Positions 33,001 through 44,759 of a stretch of DNA of 64,000 bases are shown in pieces. Below the pieces are notes generated by a model. The model was not told the DNA's origin, ran no database searches, and worked only from the letters and a program-made list of their open reading frames with translations. A program made the position numbers and the translations under genes. This stretch comes from Typha latifolia (Eukaryota; Streptophyta; Magnoliopsida; Poales; Typhaceae), in assembly GCA_019914945.1 (NCBI GenBank), contig CM034110.1, positions 1,307,001 to 1,371,000 of the forward strand, given 5' to 3'. The stretch's first letter is position 1. Each line of letters opens with the position of its first letter.

Positions 33001-34139
33001 TGAATGGAATATTTTTTTAATTTAAATGAGAAATTTTTTAAATATTTTTAGAGATGCACTTCTAAAAATTTAAAATTGATTCAAGACAAATATGACAATC
33101 AAATGAAATAAGTCATACACAGATCAATCAAATCATCAAGAGCATATTATGATCAAATCTAACGTATCACTCAAATTATAAATTAATCTTAATTGTTCAT
33201 AACAAAATGCATATGCGAGCTGAGCATTCACAACATGAAATAACCTTCTTAATAAACTATCCTATTGAACAATAATGCACCACAGTAGTCAAACTGACTT
33301 AGTATATAATTATGCACCTTTTCACTTATTCTCCAAAACTTGACAGGAATATTTCCTATATTTGTTTTATCACTGAAAGCATATAGGTGCAATTATGGTT
33401 TTCCCACATGAGTAGGTAGTCATTTTCTTGTAGTACATGAAGAACAATGTCTAAACATATACTTTCACTGAAACCATATATTTTTTTCAAGCAATGTACT
33501 GAGTCAAACTGGACTCTAAACAATATGGCTTTTATACTAACTTATTGTAGCCCTTTTCATTGATATTTTATGAATACACTACTGATGACTAAGTATAAGG
33601 TCAAACAGTGCAAATCAAAGTCAACAATGAGCTATCTAAGAAAATATTTCATGATGCCATGCTCACTCAAGAATATACACAAGTTATGAGGGCATTAAAT
33701 TTAATTTAATTATTATATATGTCGAGAGAGTGAATAAATTAGAAATGACACAATATACTACAAGATGACAAAATTGACTACAATAACTCATAATCAAGAG
33801 AAGGTCATATATATATCAAGAACATATTTTTGAATCTAGAAGTGCACTAATTTTTTTATTTAAAAAAACTCTCAACAAATAACTCATATATAATCTAAAA
33901 CCAGAAACAAAAAAAATCAAAAGATTTTCAGAGTAAAAAAACCTAAAAACCAAAAATAAAAATAAAAACACACAATCCGTACACAAAAGAAATCAGTCCA
34001 AAGCACAAATCCCTAAAGAAGTACAAATATATTCAAATCTTTGTACATGGAAAGGTTTTGTAAACAAATCCCCCAATTGATTCTCTGTCTCAATATGTTC
34101 CAGTGCTATTATTTTATCTTCACTAACTCACATATAAAA
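33001..34139 (-). other. Copia-2 conserved non-coding spacer
   Basis: About 1.1 kb between RNase H and the internal promoter. No reading frame, yet it aligns by eye with 53860-54905 over long words (for example AGCAATGTACTGAGTCAAAC and TGAGTAGGTAGTC). It may hold regulatory sequence of the captured gene or be structural RNA of the element. Confidence 0.6.
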
Positions 34140-34610
34140 TGGTGGTGGATATCAATGTGTTTTGTACGAGTGTTGAACAGAGTTTTTTGATATATCAATA
34201 ACACTCATATTGTCACAATAAAGCATTATAGTATATTGTTCAATGCCGTAATCCTTGATCACCTGTTTCATCAGCGATAATTGAGAGCAATAACTGCCCG
34301 CTATAATGTATTCGACCTCTACAGTAGATAAAAATATTGAGTTATATTTTTTACTATGCCAAGCAACTAGATTATTTACAACATAAAAATAGCCACTTAA
34401 GGTACTTTTTCTGTCATCACATGAACCTGCCCAATCAGAATCTGTGTATCCTGATATGATAGCATTCAAGTCATAAGTAAACCAGATACCGAAATCAACT
34501 ATGCCACTAACATATTTTATGATACGTTTTACGGCAAACAAATGTGTCCTTATGTTCAGACTGAAACCTAGCATACACACAACACATACTAAATGCAATG
34601 TCGGTCTACT
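34140..34610 (-). pseudogene. Copia-2 RNase H
   Basis: GYTDSDWAGSCDDRKSTLSG, FYVVNNLVAWHSKKYNSIFL, STVEVEYIIAGSYCSQLSLM, MLYCDNMSVIDISKN. The acidic residues DSDW, EVEY and CDN are present. The last catalytic motif and the C-terminus are disrupted near 34150. It is close kin to copia-1 (54908-55345). Confidence 0.85.
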
Positions 34611-35158
34611 AGGCAGTTAAGTATAAATGGCTACCAATCATGTTCCTATATAGTGTCGATCAACAACTTTTTTTTGAAATGTCCTTTCCTAGTTTGGTAG
34701 TTGTACTCATAAAAGTTCTAGCATGTTTTGCATATTTTAACCCAAATTTTGTCACTAGATTCTTAGCAAACTGGTTGGTGCGATAAAAATCCTTCTCTCC
34801 ATTTGAGTAATTTGAAGTCCCAAAAGAAATTTCAACTCACCCATCATGCTTATCTCAAAATGACTGTGCATGAGATCTATAAACTTCTTAGCTAAATTTT
34901 GACTCGTTGCCCTAAAGACAATGTCATCCACATATATATGTGCCATAATTAAACTCTTGTCCTAATATCTAATGAACAAAGTCTTGTCCACTCCCCCTCG
35001 AATAAACCCCGCATCCACTAAAAAATTGGTCAACTTCTCATACCAAACTCTTGGAGCTTGTTTTAGCTCATAGAGAACCTTTTTCAATTTAAACACATAA
35101 GAAGAAAATTTATAATATAAAACCCTTAGATTGTTCCACATATACATCTTCATTCAAA
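34611..35158 (-). pseudogene. Copia-2 reverse transcriptase, C-terminal part
   Basis: FKLKKVLYELKQAPRVWYEK, GGVDKTLFIRY, AHIYVDDIVFRATSQNLAKK (YVDD catalytic site near 34925), SMMGELKFLLGLQITQMERR. Stops are scattered. The N-terminal part lies at 43259-43771, beyond the chromovirus inserted at 35164. Confidence 0.85.
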
Positions 35159-35163
35159 ATACA

Positions 35164-36014
35164 TGATATGATTCAGACTTCACCGATATCATCTCGAGCA
35201 TGGATACACTTTAGGGGTGTCTTTTATTCTTATTTTAGTATTTATTTCATATAAAAATAAGTTTTCTATATGTGGCGTTCGAATGCGGATGGAGTGCGTT
35301 CGAACGAGCTTGCGAACGCCTGTATCAGGTTCGCAAATACAGAGAACGCAAAATGTGCGTTCGACGCGGTCGACGAAAATGCACTGTTTCTAGGGTTAAT
35401 AATTGTCATTTTGAATTGTTTGGTTAGCCTCTAAAGGTGTTGATGGCAACCAAGGAGTCATTATTGAATGAATTAAGTTTTGCCATAGTCTTCTTTTTCT
35501 TCTTCTTCTTCTTCTTCTTCTTCTTTTCCTTCTCTCTCGTTCTCTCATTCCCCGGTGTCACTGCTTTTAGCCTCCCTTGACCAGCCACTCACCCTAGTCC
35601 CTTAGGGGCAGGGCAGCCCACTCCTCCCACTTTTTCCAATCTATCTATCACCTTGCCCTAACCCCTACCATCATCCATAATCCTTCCATCTCCACTTACT
35701 CACCGATGCCACCCCATTATTGCTACTCTACCACCATCCATCAACACCTAGGATCTCGTGCCTCCATCCACGGATCCATAGACGAACTTCATAATGTTTG
35801 TCTACTTCTCGAATGATATCTCGAGATCCTACTGTCTGATTTCCTTAAAATTAGCTTTTTTGGAAATATCTTTTCGAGAGCTACAACATGTCAAAATTTC
35901 ACGTTGATCCAACAGCTGCATCTTCCAGGATCTATTTCCAAAGTTCTGTGCTAGATTCTGTCCAGATATGAAAACGGAATAGGTCAAAGCTTAGCCCAAG
36001 GGGAGATCGTAACA
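35164..36014 (+). mobile_element. 5' LTR-A (851 bp)
   Basis: From TGATATGATTCAGACTTC to ..AGATCGTAACA. U3 holds TTCGAA palindromes and the GCGAACGCCTGTATCAGG hairpin at about 35275-35375, then TAGGGTTAATAATTG and a weak TATA-like GCCTCTAAAGG near 35429. A CTT microsatellite lies at about 35495-35525. Confidence 0.9.
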
Positions 36015-36018
36015 AGAG

Positions 36019-36032
36019 TGGTATCAGAGCCA
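36019..36032 (+). other. Primer-binding site
   Basis: TGGTATCAGAGCCA, four bases after the 5' LTR end. Confidence 0.9.
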
Positions 36033-36056
36033 CCATTTTATGGACGCACGCTTTTG

Positions 36057-37315
36057 ATGACAACCACCAGCGCTATGGCGGCATGGCAAAACGAGGAGGA
36101 AGAGATCTCCCCAATATAGGAGGAGGAGACGGTTGTGGGAACTTCCATCCGCGGAACCGCCCGACCAAATCTAAATATCGAAGAGCCTAGCATTCAAGCC
36201 ATAATTGGGTCTCTTTCCGAGCAAATGACCATCAATAACCAAATGATGCAGAAAATACGGGCGACAAAAAAAGCCATGGCAAATGGGAATGCACCAACGA
36301 CCCCACGACGCGAGTCCACCCTAATGAACCCGCCGCCACCAGTTTAGAATATTCACCAACAAGAACCTCTGCTGCCACTACCCTTTGGGTAGAGACAAGC
36401 AATGATGATTCCACCAGGTCAAGTTGCAGGTGAGTCCATCCGATGAGCGAACCAAAATGGAGATCATCTTAGAGATCTAGATCTTAGGCGAGGCAATACG
36501 AACCGGAACCGTGTCGAGTTAACCAAAACCAAAGGAGGGATCATCAACCATTCATAGTGTATCCTCCTCTGGTTAGACAAGGACTTAGATATGATCCGGA
36601 TCAAGACAGTGGTATCCGTGGGCAAATTGTGCGTCTCGAATTTCCTAAGTTGAAAGGTGGTGACCCGATTGATTAGTTGTATAGGGCGAAACAATTCTTT
36701 GCGTACCAGGGTACAGTGGAAGAATATAAGGTGATGCTTATGAGTTTCCACCTTGAAGATGCGGCGCTTCATTGGTTTTGAGTAGCCAATGCCCATGATA
36801 CGATTAAAACTTTGGCCGATTTCTGCACCGATATCACACGGTGATTTGGCGAGTCGGGGTATGAAGACTTCGATGCTCTCATCTCAAAGACGGTGCAAAG
36901 GACCACGGTCGGGGCATACCAAGAAGAATTTGAAAGGATAAGTAGCCAATGCCAACCTTCATGGACGGATCAACAACTTTGCAGCACCTTCATCTCTGGG
37001 CTGCGGGGAGACATATAAGCCAACATGAGGGCTTTAAGGCCTAGAACCTTAAAGGAGGCCTTCAAAGATGTAGTACTCATGGAAGATAAACATCGAGCCA
37101 TAAAGATACACCTCAAACAGAACTGGACGAGTCAAGAAAGCCGCAATCTGATTCGGCCTACCATAGCAGCAGGAAATGTTACTGGCGTAGCAAGAGCTAC
37201 TGCTGCAATGGTGCCTCCTCGAGCACCCCTAAAGCCCTCCCAAGAGGGAAGTATGCACCTAGAGGTCTGAGTTTAGCACTCACACTAGCTCAAGTGGAGG
37301 AGCGAAAAGCCAAAC
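36057..37315 (+). pseudogene. Chromovirus gag (LTR-A type)
   Basis: The ATG at 36057 starts MTTTSAMAAWQNEEEEISPI. Recognisable stretches are IEEPSIQAIIGSLSEQMTIN, TPRRESTLMNPPPPV, then the Gag core in changing frames (about 36640-37080) and RALRPRTLKEAFKDVVLMED. The zinc knuckle expected near 37300 is shortened: QVEERKAK runs straight into the protease leader MPKTLWVNGVVKK. Many stops. Confidence 0.8.
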
Positions 37316-37899
37316 ATGCCAAAGACTTTATGGGTGAATGGTGTAGTCAAGAAAAGCACAATGAGAATCTTGATCGACACCAGGTCCACCCACAACTTCA
37401 TTGATAAGAGTCTTCTTAGGAAGATTGGGCTCGAGTCGAAGCCCACAGATGGATTCAATGTGATGATTGGAGATGGCACCACCTTGCGAGCAGATTTTAT
37501 TTGTGGAGGTGTGGAGTTGAAGGTGCAAGGCCAAATTTTCAAATTGGATCTTTATTCGATGGCCTTGCGAGGTGCTGACATTGTCTTGGAGATTCAATGG
37601 CTTCAAAGCTTGGGGCCCGTAACAATTGATTTTACAAACCTTACACTTACATTTCAGATGAATGGTCGAAGAGTGCTGCTGGATGGAAATCAATCACAGC
37701 AAGGGCCAATGTTGCAACCGCTGTTGGGACTTCCATATGTAGGGGATCAAGCTCTACTCTTGAAAATGGCTATTGCTAAACCAGACCATCCACCATCAAG
37801 TGAAATACTCGTTGACATGAAGGAGCTTTTGCAAGAATTCAGGGACCTCTTTGAGGAGCCTCGAGGAATACCGCTGACCGTCAGCACGACCACCGCATT
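37316..37899 (+). pseudogene. Aspartic protease (LTR-A chromovirus)
   Basis: One open frame of 225 codons (37316-37993): RILIDTRSTHNFIDKSLLRK carries the active site with the Gly of the D-T-G/D-S-G triad changed to Arg, so it is probably dead. Next come ADFICGGVELKVQGQIFKLD, LRGADIVLEIQWLQSLGPV and the linker to RT (LQEFRDLFEEPRGIPLT). It would cleave the polyprotein. Confidence 0.85.
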
Positions 37900-38112
37900 C
37901 AGATCATTCCACGAGCTGAACCAGCAAATGTTCGATCATATCAGTACCCACATGTCTAGGAGGAGATCAGCAAATTGGTGGTGGAAATGCTAGAGCAAGG
38001 TATTATTCAACCGAGTAGGAGTGCCTACTCATTGTCGGTGGTTCTGGTTTGAAAGAAAGATGGGAGTTGGCAACTTTGCGTCGATTATTGAGCCTTGAAT
38101 GTGATCACCCTC
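37900..38112 (+). pseudogene. Reverse transcriptase N-terminus (split by LTR-C)
   Basis: Covers the HQI.I......RPYQYPH- and EEISKLVVEMLEQGIIQPS-type words and LCVDY.ALNVIT up to 38112, in two frames. The RT continues at 41239 with VKDQYPIPV. Nothing but a 5-bp duplication is gained at the break. Confidence 0.8.
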
Positions 38113-41100
38113 TGGTAACAACCCAACCCCAAAAAAATAATAATAATAATAATAATTTTTGCATGGGCACGACGTGGCCGGCCACAGTGTGATCGGCCTC
38201 ATGCCCATGCAATGGGGCTGCGTGGGGGAGGTGCCACGCACCCCCCCTCGCGTCGTCGCAGCCAACTGGTTGCGGCGGGCCCAGCACTGCCGCAGCTACC
38301 GCCAACCTCCCACCGCCTTCCCTCTCTCTTTAAATTTCTCTCTCTCTCTCTCTCCCCCTCTCTCACTGAGGCCGGACTATCGCCGCCGCCGCCACCTCCA
38401 CGAGCGCCGGTGAGCTATTTCTCCTCCTCTCTCTTCTTCTCTCTTCTTCTCTCTCTCTCTCTCACTATCTCTCTCTCTCTCTCTCTTTTTCTTACCTTGG
38501 GCTCGGGCCCGTCGGAGCCGAGCCGCTGGCGAGAGGCCGGCAGCTGGCTGGCCACCAGCTACCGGTGCCCTCCCCGCCGGCCCGGGTCCGCACCTCCCTC
38601 CTCCTTCTTCCCTTCTCTTTTCTTCTCTTCTCTTCTCTTCTTCTTCTTCTTCCTTTCTTTCTTCTCCTTCTTTCTTCTTCTTCATCTTCCTCAGTTTTTT
38701 TCCCTTCTACAATAGTCTTTGGGCTCGGCCCAAGATCAGAATGTGTGGCGATCGAGCCCAAAGATTTGTGACAAGGGATTGCTCCCTTTTTAATTTGTTT
38801 ATATTAATCATATGATTTAGTTTCTAAAATATAGGTAAATCAGTTATCTAGATGATAGATTATTTTGATAATTTATACTCACTAACATAAGTATTAGCTA
38901 AGTATTATTAGTATAATAATTTATTAATTATAGTTATAAGTACTTGCATATGATTATATATAGTTTTGCCACTGTTTATTAGATTAATACATGTAATCAT
39001 ATTGATAATAATCTTATATTTTATATAGTTAGTTCTATTAAAAATAATTAAATTTTATAAGTTTCTATTAATGTTTATGTATGCTTATACATGCATACAT
39101 TTAATACATTTGAGTATACAATGTGTTTCTAACACCTTATTATTATTATATATTATTTTCTATGCAATAAAATGCTGAGCTCAGATAATTACTTTTGTAT
39201 TTATGAATAATGATTAATATATGTATGATTAGTAACTAGTTAAGTAAAAGTAATAATTGCCAAATAATTGAATAAGGTTATCATAATTATATATATATAA
39301 TGTATATCAAGTTATTTAATAAAATCAAATAATTTATTATATTTTACACCAATGAATTCTAAATGGGATAAACGGCTAACATCATATCATTTAAATATTT
39401 TCAGACCCCGAACCCCTTATGTGAGACCCCGTGGATCCTGACGATGAGTTGATGTTTGACTGACGGACGTGAGAGATGCGTGGTTCGTGTCTTCTTATCA
39501 GACTGTGAGTAGTCTTATCCCCTAGATCCCTTTCTCAAATTAGGTTATATTATATATTATGTACATGCATGTTTTGGCATCCAGCATGATTATATGACTT
39601 TATTTAGAAATGATTTCAGTCGAGCATACTTTATCATGCATTTGATTAGGCTGATCTGGGATATGAATACATTGGTGATATATAGAGATGATTGGAGATG
39701 ATTATACTATTCTGATTTTATACCGGGATGATCTCTAGCATGAGTGTGCATATGATAGACTAGCAGGAGTATGCATGTGTTAGATATATGGTTGGAGTTT
39801 GCATTACATCATTTTGCTCTTGATTCCTATTCCACCTAAATTCCTGTTATGCATTGACTTGTTATTTTATTGGATATATGCATATGATTTGTCATTTAAA
39901 AAGGAAAGCATGAAATGTGATTGATAGGATAGTTGATAGAAAGCGTGAGGATACCCGAGTGTGCGCGAGGGTTAGGACGCGCTTGGTGGATGATTGATCG
40001 CTCGACATGGTCGCGATCTTGTTGGCCTTACGTCCGAGGTCGTTAGTCTGTGTGCGCAGCAGACATTCGGACACATGCCGTTCGCCAGGGCATATGTGGC
40101 GAGTTATCCTCACGAGGTTTCTATCAACTATGTGTGTGCCCGGTCTGGATGGATGTTGATACCCTAGCAGGTGGCGGGGTATGATTATATTTGAGATACT
40201 CCTTGCGGATGGCAGAGTATGCTCTGAGCCTTCGGGCATGATGTTGAGACCGGGTACCGAGTATTGATTGTGCACAGTGGTCTAGTACGATGATATTATA
40301 CCGAGATGTCGGTGATGATCGTGATGTTGAGAAATGCATATGATTTCATTTTTATCTGACATACCTGATTATTGAGTGGTCAATATATATCATATATGGT
40401 TGCATTTGATATCATCGCATGGTCATGGTCGGCATGCATCATATATCATATTTGATAGAGAGTTATCATGATCATATGACATGGAGATTTGTTTATTCAT
40501 TGTCAAGGATTGTATACTTTTATCAGTATGACATATTATCTACTTTTTAATTATGTATTATTGAGGATGCATTCATATACTCATTCATGAGATGATGTTG
40601 CTTTCTAATTCATATTATCCAGTATATGATTTACTCTCTGTTTGGCATCACTGATTCGGGGTAAGGTCTATTCACTAAGCCTTTTGCTCATGACTCTCTT
40701 TATTTCTTTTCTAACCCCTCAGATTTGTGGTACGTGATAGCGACCTGAGATATCTTGAGAAGATATTTTAGAGTGATGATGAGGTGAGCTATAGATGCGA
40801 GATGGTGTAGATGATGGTTTATATAGAAATTGAGTTATACCAGTATTTGATATTTGTACTCTTTTGTATTAGACGATGATTTGTATAATACAGGTCGAAT
40901 CATAGTGTACTCTTGTATCAGTTGTTTAATGGTTTCTTGATGGTTTGTTGTGGCCTGTGTGGGCCCCGCCGCGGTGTGTAGCGAGTCTAGTGTATATTAT
41001 TGTGGACTTTGATATTCATATGTTAACAGGTTTATTTAGTTAAGAGTATGATTTATTTAGCGATGGATTATGTGATCATGGATAGGTTAGCAGGTTTTAT

Positions 41101-41233
41101 CTGATGATGTCATGATTATATGTGCACAGGAGAGTATCTGTGCGTGACGGGCCCCGCATTACTTGTCGCGTGCGCCGTGCGTGCCGTATGGGCCCGTGGG
41201 CGTGCACGTGCCGTGCCGAGCGGGGGCGTTACA
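38113..41233 (+). mobile_element. LTR-C copy 3: complete solo LTR (3121 bp)
   Basis: Starts TGGTAACAACCCAACCCC and ends GGGGGCGTTACA. The flanks are ccctc (38108-38112) and ccgtc (41234-41238), one mismatch in five. The RT frame around it (VIT / VKDQY) is restored if the LTR and one flank are taken out. No primer site, polypurine tract or coding region inside, hence a solo LTR of an unusually long LTR. It includes a CT-rich part (38330-38700), an AT-rich part, hairpins and a GC-rich terminus. Length and ends recall Del/Tekay-type elements, which is an inference. Confidence 0.9.
40158..40220. repeat. Two hairpin units in LTR-C copy 3
   Basis: Units near 40158 and 40195 (GATACCCTAGCAGGTGGCGG, GGTAT and GATACTCCTTGCGGATGGCA, GAGTAT). 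The other two copies have four units. Confidence 0.65.
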
Positions 41234-41238
41234 CCGTC

Positions 41239-42414
41239 AAAGACCAGTACCCAATACCAGTGATCGAGGAGTTGCTGGACGAACTTACAAGGTCGGCTTA
41301 CTTCAGCAAACTTGACTTAAGAGCGAGGGACCATCAAATCCGCGTTGACCCGGAAGATGTGCACAAAACGGTGTTTCAGACTCACAATGGCCACTATGAG
41401 TTCCGAGTCATGCCGTTTGGGCTCACCAATGCACCAGCTACCTTCCAAGGGCTGATGAATGACCTTTTTCACCCGCTCTTGCGTTGGTATGTGCTCATCT
41501 TCTTTGACGATATTCTAGTGTATAGCAGGAATTGGAGCAAACACTTGTGGCATGTGCATGAGGTGTTGAATATCTTGCGACAAAACCAGTTAAAAGTCAA
41601 AATGAGAAAGTGCCTTTGGGGTGAGCTACGAGTGGAGTACTTGGGTCACATAATCTCAGCGAGAGGAGTGGAAGCCAATCCAAGCAAGATTAAAAACATG
41701 GTGGACTAGTCGATTCCCACTAATTAGTGGAAATTGAGGGGATTCATTGGGTTAACAAGGTACTATTGGCGATTCGTTGCCAACTACGACAAGGTTGCTG
41801 ACCCGCTGACCTCCTTACTCAGAAAAGGAGGGTTTCAATGGACGAGCAAGGCGACGGAGGCTTTCAAAGCATTGAAGACAGCCATACCGCACCAGTTTTG
41901 GCTCTACCGGATTTCAGCAAGCCCTTCGTGGTGGAATGCGACGCCTCGGCTGAGAGTATTGGAGCTGTTTTGATGCAAGAGGGCAGGCCCATGGCATATA
42001 TGAGCAAGGCATTGTCAAACCAGTCGCGACAGTTATCCACCTACAAGCGTGAAATGCTAGCAATTCTGCACGTCATCACCAAATGACAACCCTACTTGAT
42101 TGGCCAACGGTTTATTATTCGCATGGACTAGCGTAGCATACCCTACTTCATGGAGCAACGTGTGCACACCCCGACACAACAACAGTGGTCACAAAACTCC
42201 TTGGGTATGACTACGAGCTAGTCTACAAAAATGGGAATCAAGAACCGAGCTGTCCACACCCTTTTGCGCCAACCGGACACAAGTGAGCTAGCTTCCTTTA
42301 TAGCACCAACCCTTCCTCTATTTTCAGATATGTGGGGTACCAATGCAGACGATCGAGTCATGGAGGAGCTTGAGTTAGAGTTCAATGATCGCTTCCCCAA
42401 TTTCACACCTTGAG
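41239..42414 (+). pseudogene. Reverse transcriptase and RNase H (LTR-A chromovirus)
   Basis: 41239-41709: [56 protein letters not shown], catalytic [13 protein letters not shown] (near 41500), KCLWGELRVEYLGHIISARG. After a stop come GFIGLTRYYWRFVANY and, one frame over (41838-42086), RNase H VVECDASAESIGAVLMQEGR and YKREMLAILHVITK. After a few broken RNase H words the sequence jumps to the pol end LELEFNDRFPNFTP (42370-42410). Integrase and most of the chromodomain are deleted. Confidence 0.88.
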
Positions 42415-42440
42415 GATAAGGTTACGAAAGCGTGGTGGAT

Positions 42441-43258
42441 TGATACGATTTGGACTTCACCAATGTCATCTCGAGCATGGATACACTTTAGGGGTGTATT
42501 TTATTCTTATTTTAGTGTTTATTTTATAGAAAAATAAGTTTTTTGTATGTCGTGTTCGAACACGAGTGGAGTGTGTTCAAATGCGTTTGCGAACGCCTGC
42601 ATCAGGTTCGCAAATACAGAGAACGCAAAATATGCGTTCGAACGCGGTTGATGAAAATCCACTATTTCTAGGGTTAATAATTGCTATTTTTGAATTTTTT
42701 GGTTAGCCTCTAAAGGTGTGGATGGCAAACAAGGAGTCATTATTGAATTAATTGAGTTTTTCCCTAGTCTTCTTCTTCTTCTCTCTCGTTCTCTCATTCC
42801 CCGGCGTCGCCGCTTCTAGCCTCCCTTGACCAGCCACTCACCCTAGTCCCTTAGGGGTGGCTCACTCCTTCCCCTTCTTCCAATCTATCTATCATCTTTC
42901 CCTAACCCCTTCCGTCATCCATAATCCTTCCATCTCCACTTACTCATCGGTGCCACCCCATTATCGCCAGTCTACCACCATCCATCAACACCTAGGATCT
43001 TGTGCCTCTATCCACGGAACCATAGATAGACTCTCTGATGTTTGTCTACGTCTCAGATGATATCCCATGATCCCACCATCTGATTTCCCTAAACTAAGAT
43101 TTGTTGGAAAGCTCTTTTCTAGGGCTACAACATAGCAAAATTTCACATTGATATGATAGCTGAATCTTCTGGGATCTATTTCCAAAGTTCTATGCTAGAT
43201 TCTATCTAAATCTGAAAACGGAATAGGTCGAACCTTAGCCCAAGGGGAGATCATAACA
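42441..43258 (+). mobile_element. 3' LTR-A (818 bp)
   Basis: Starts TGATACGATTTGGACTTCAC after the purine-rich ACGAAAGCGTGGTGGAT and ends ..ATCATAACA. U3 carries GTGTTCGAACACG, GCGAACGCCTGCATCAGGTT and GCGTTCGAACGCGG at 42550-42645. It is close to the 5' LTR but with scattered differences, so the insertion is not recent. Confidence 0.9.
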
Positions 43259-43776
43259 ATACCATTCAAGAAAGAACTTTTAACATCCATTTGAAATAAT
43301 TTAAATTTTAAATGACAAACAATGACAAGAAGTATACGAATGACTCTAGTCTAGCAACAGATGCAAATGTCTCATCAATATCTATATCGTCCACCTGAGT
43401 TTATCCTTGTGCTACTAGTCTGACTTTATTTCTAACTACATTGCCATATTCATCACTTTTATTCTTAAATATCTATTTTGTTCCAATTACATTCATATTC
43501 TTAGGTCTAGGAACTAAATACCAAACATCATTTTTAGAAAATTGCTATAGTTTCTCATGCATAGCGTTAACCCAAAAATCAACTAACAATGCTTCCTTGA
43601 CATTTTTAGGTTCAAAAGTAGATGTATAGTAAGTAAATGATACCTCACTTTAGATTTGTCGTCTTGTCTTCATTGGTTCATTTACATCTCCGATCACTTG
43701 TGACAATGGATTATTTAATTTCACTCTAGTTGATGGTTTTAGTATGCTGCAGACTTCTTTGTTCTTTTCAACCTTG
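43259..43776 (-). pseudogene. Copia-2 reverse transcriptase, N-terminal part
   Basis: Continues the RT from 35158: matches 56040-56560 of copia-1, including (minus strand) words for TPRNVKEALLD.W..A.HE, WVFRTKWVKNEDG and [18 protein letters not shown], in decayed form. It ends at the ccttg duplication (43772-43776), where a solo LTR-B inserted. Confidence 0.8.
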
Positions 43777-44617
43777 TGATAGCTCTACGATACCAAAAGA
43801 TAGGCTCTATAGGTTACGGAACAATTCCTTCAAGATCTAGATTTATTGTAGGAAGCAGTCCGCACAACTGAGTGAAAATATTCATCAAATATTTTTCTAT
43901 AATCAGAAAATTACTAAATCAAGTGGAATCAATCCATAACTCCCTGACCTATGTTTTTTGTATTTACGCCCTTCGCAGATTCGAACTTCAACTGGGATGA
44001 AAACACGATATAATGCGGATGATGGTGGTAGTGATGGGTGGAGTGGATGTTAGGGTTATGGATGATAATGGAGATGAGGATGGATGATTGATGTTGTTTA
44101 AGGGATAAAGATGAAGGGGAAGAAGTGGTCGAGATCCCAAAGAAGAGGTAGGAGTTAATAGACGAGGGAGATTAGAAGTTAGGAGAGACCTTGCCAACGA
44201 TAGAGGTGGTAGGTTGGTGAAGAGGGAGGAGGGAGATTAGGATAGAGAGAAGATAGAGAGGCAAGAAACCAATAATCCAATAATATAATGAGTTTGGCTG
44301 CTATCCACATTTTTATAGAGGCTTGCCAACAAGCCAAAATAACAATTATTAACCCTAATTCTAGTGGACTCCCACCGATCGTGTTCGAACGCGCCCGATC
44401 GCATTCGAACGCACAAAAGGCGTTCTCTAACGATACGAATATGATGCAGGTGTTCAAACACACATTTTGCGTTCTTTGTTTTTGCGAACCTGATGCAGGT
44501 GTTCGCAAAGCTGTTCGAACGCACCCCTAACCCCGTTTGAACGCGACCTATAGAAAATTTATTTTAATAAAAATAAATAACTAATGCAATAAGCAAAGAC
44601 TCTAACTAAGTGTATCA
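43777..44617 (-). mobile_element. Solo LTR-B (841 bp)
   Basis: Plus strand TGATAGCTCTACGATACC to ..AAGTGTATCA, with perfect 5-bp duplications ccttg at 43772-43776 and 44618-44622. Copia-2 reading resumes on the other side (TTTTCAACCTTG / TCCTTGTCC). On its sense strand U3 has GCGTTCGAAC-type palindromes (44380-44530) followed 65-100 bases later by the TATA box CTCTATAAAAATG (44310-44320). Confidence 0.92.
44310..44320 (-). promoter_or_regulatory. TATA box of LTR-B
   Basis: The minus strand reads CTCTATAAAAA. It is conserved as CCTCTATAAAGG near 45907 and as TTTATAAAGG on the plus strand near 46505. The TTCGAA array lies just upstream in each. Confidence 0.65.
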
Positions 44618-44759
44618 CCTTGTCCTTGTCCTTTTTCTCAATTGATAGATCAAGCTCTTTTTCCACATCTTCGTCAAGTGTACAAGCAGGAACAAGAGTA
44701 GGAGTAACTTCAGTTTTGTCAGCAGTGGTATTATCTATAATAACATGATGTTGCTCAGT
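44618..44759 (-). pseudogene. Copia-2 integrase-RT linker fragment
   Basis: Matches 56545-56680 (acidic stretch, minus strand ..DLSIEKKDKDKV.., parallel to ELDLEIENQDEDKVE). The copia sequence stops near 44760 where plus-strand chromovirus integrase begins. The 5' half of copia-2 is not in the window. Confidence 0.75.

Larger units (their letters stand above)
35164..43258 (+). mobile_element. LTR-A chromovirus, complete ends, integrase deleted
   Basis: 5' LTR 35164-36014, 3' LTR 42441-43258, both TG...CA. Near-identical flanks are ataca (35159-35163) and atacc (43259-43263). The copia-2 RT reads on across the site (CATTCAAAATAC...CATTCAAGAAAG). Inside are gag, protease, RT, RNase H, and then only a short pol tail: integrase is missing, so the copy could not move alone. 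A 3.1-kb LTR-C lies inside RT, so the element itself is about 5 kb. Confidence 0.9.

Noticed and set aside
38212..38771. 167-codon plus frame rich in Ser/Leu and minus frames rich in Glu/Arg/Lys
   Set aside because: Same CT-rich zone of LTR-C; composition artefacts, not genes.
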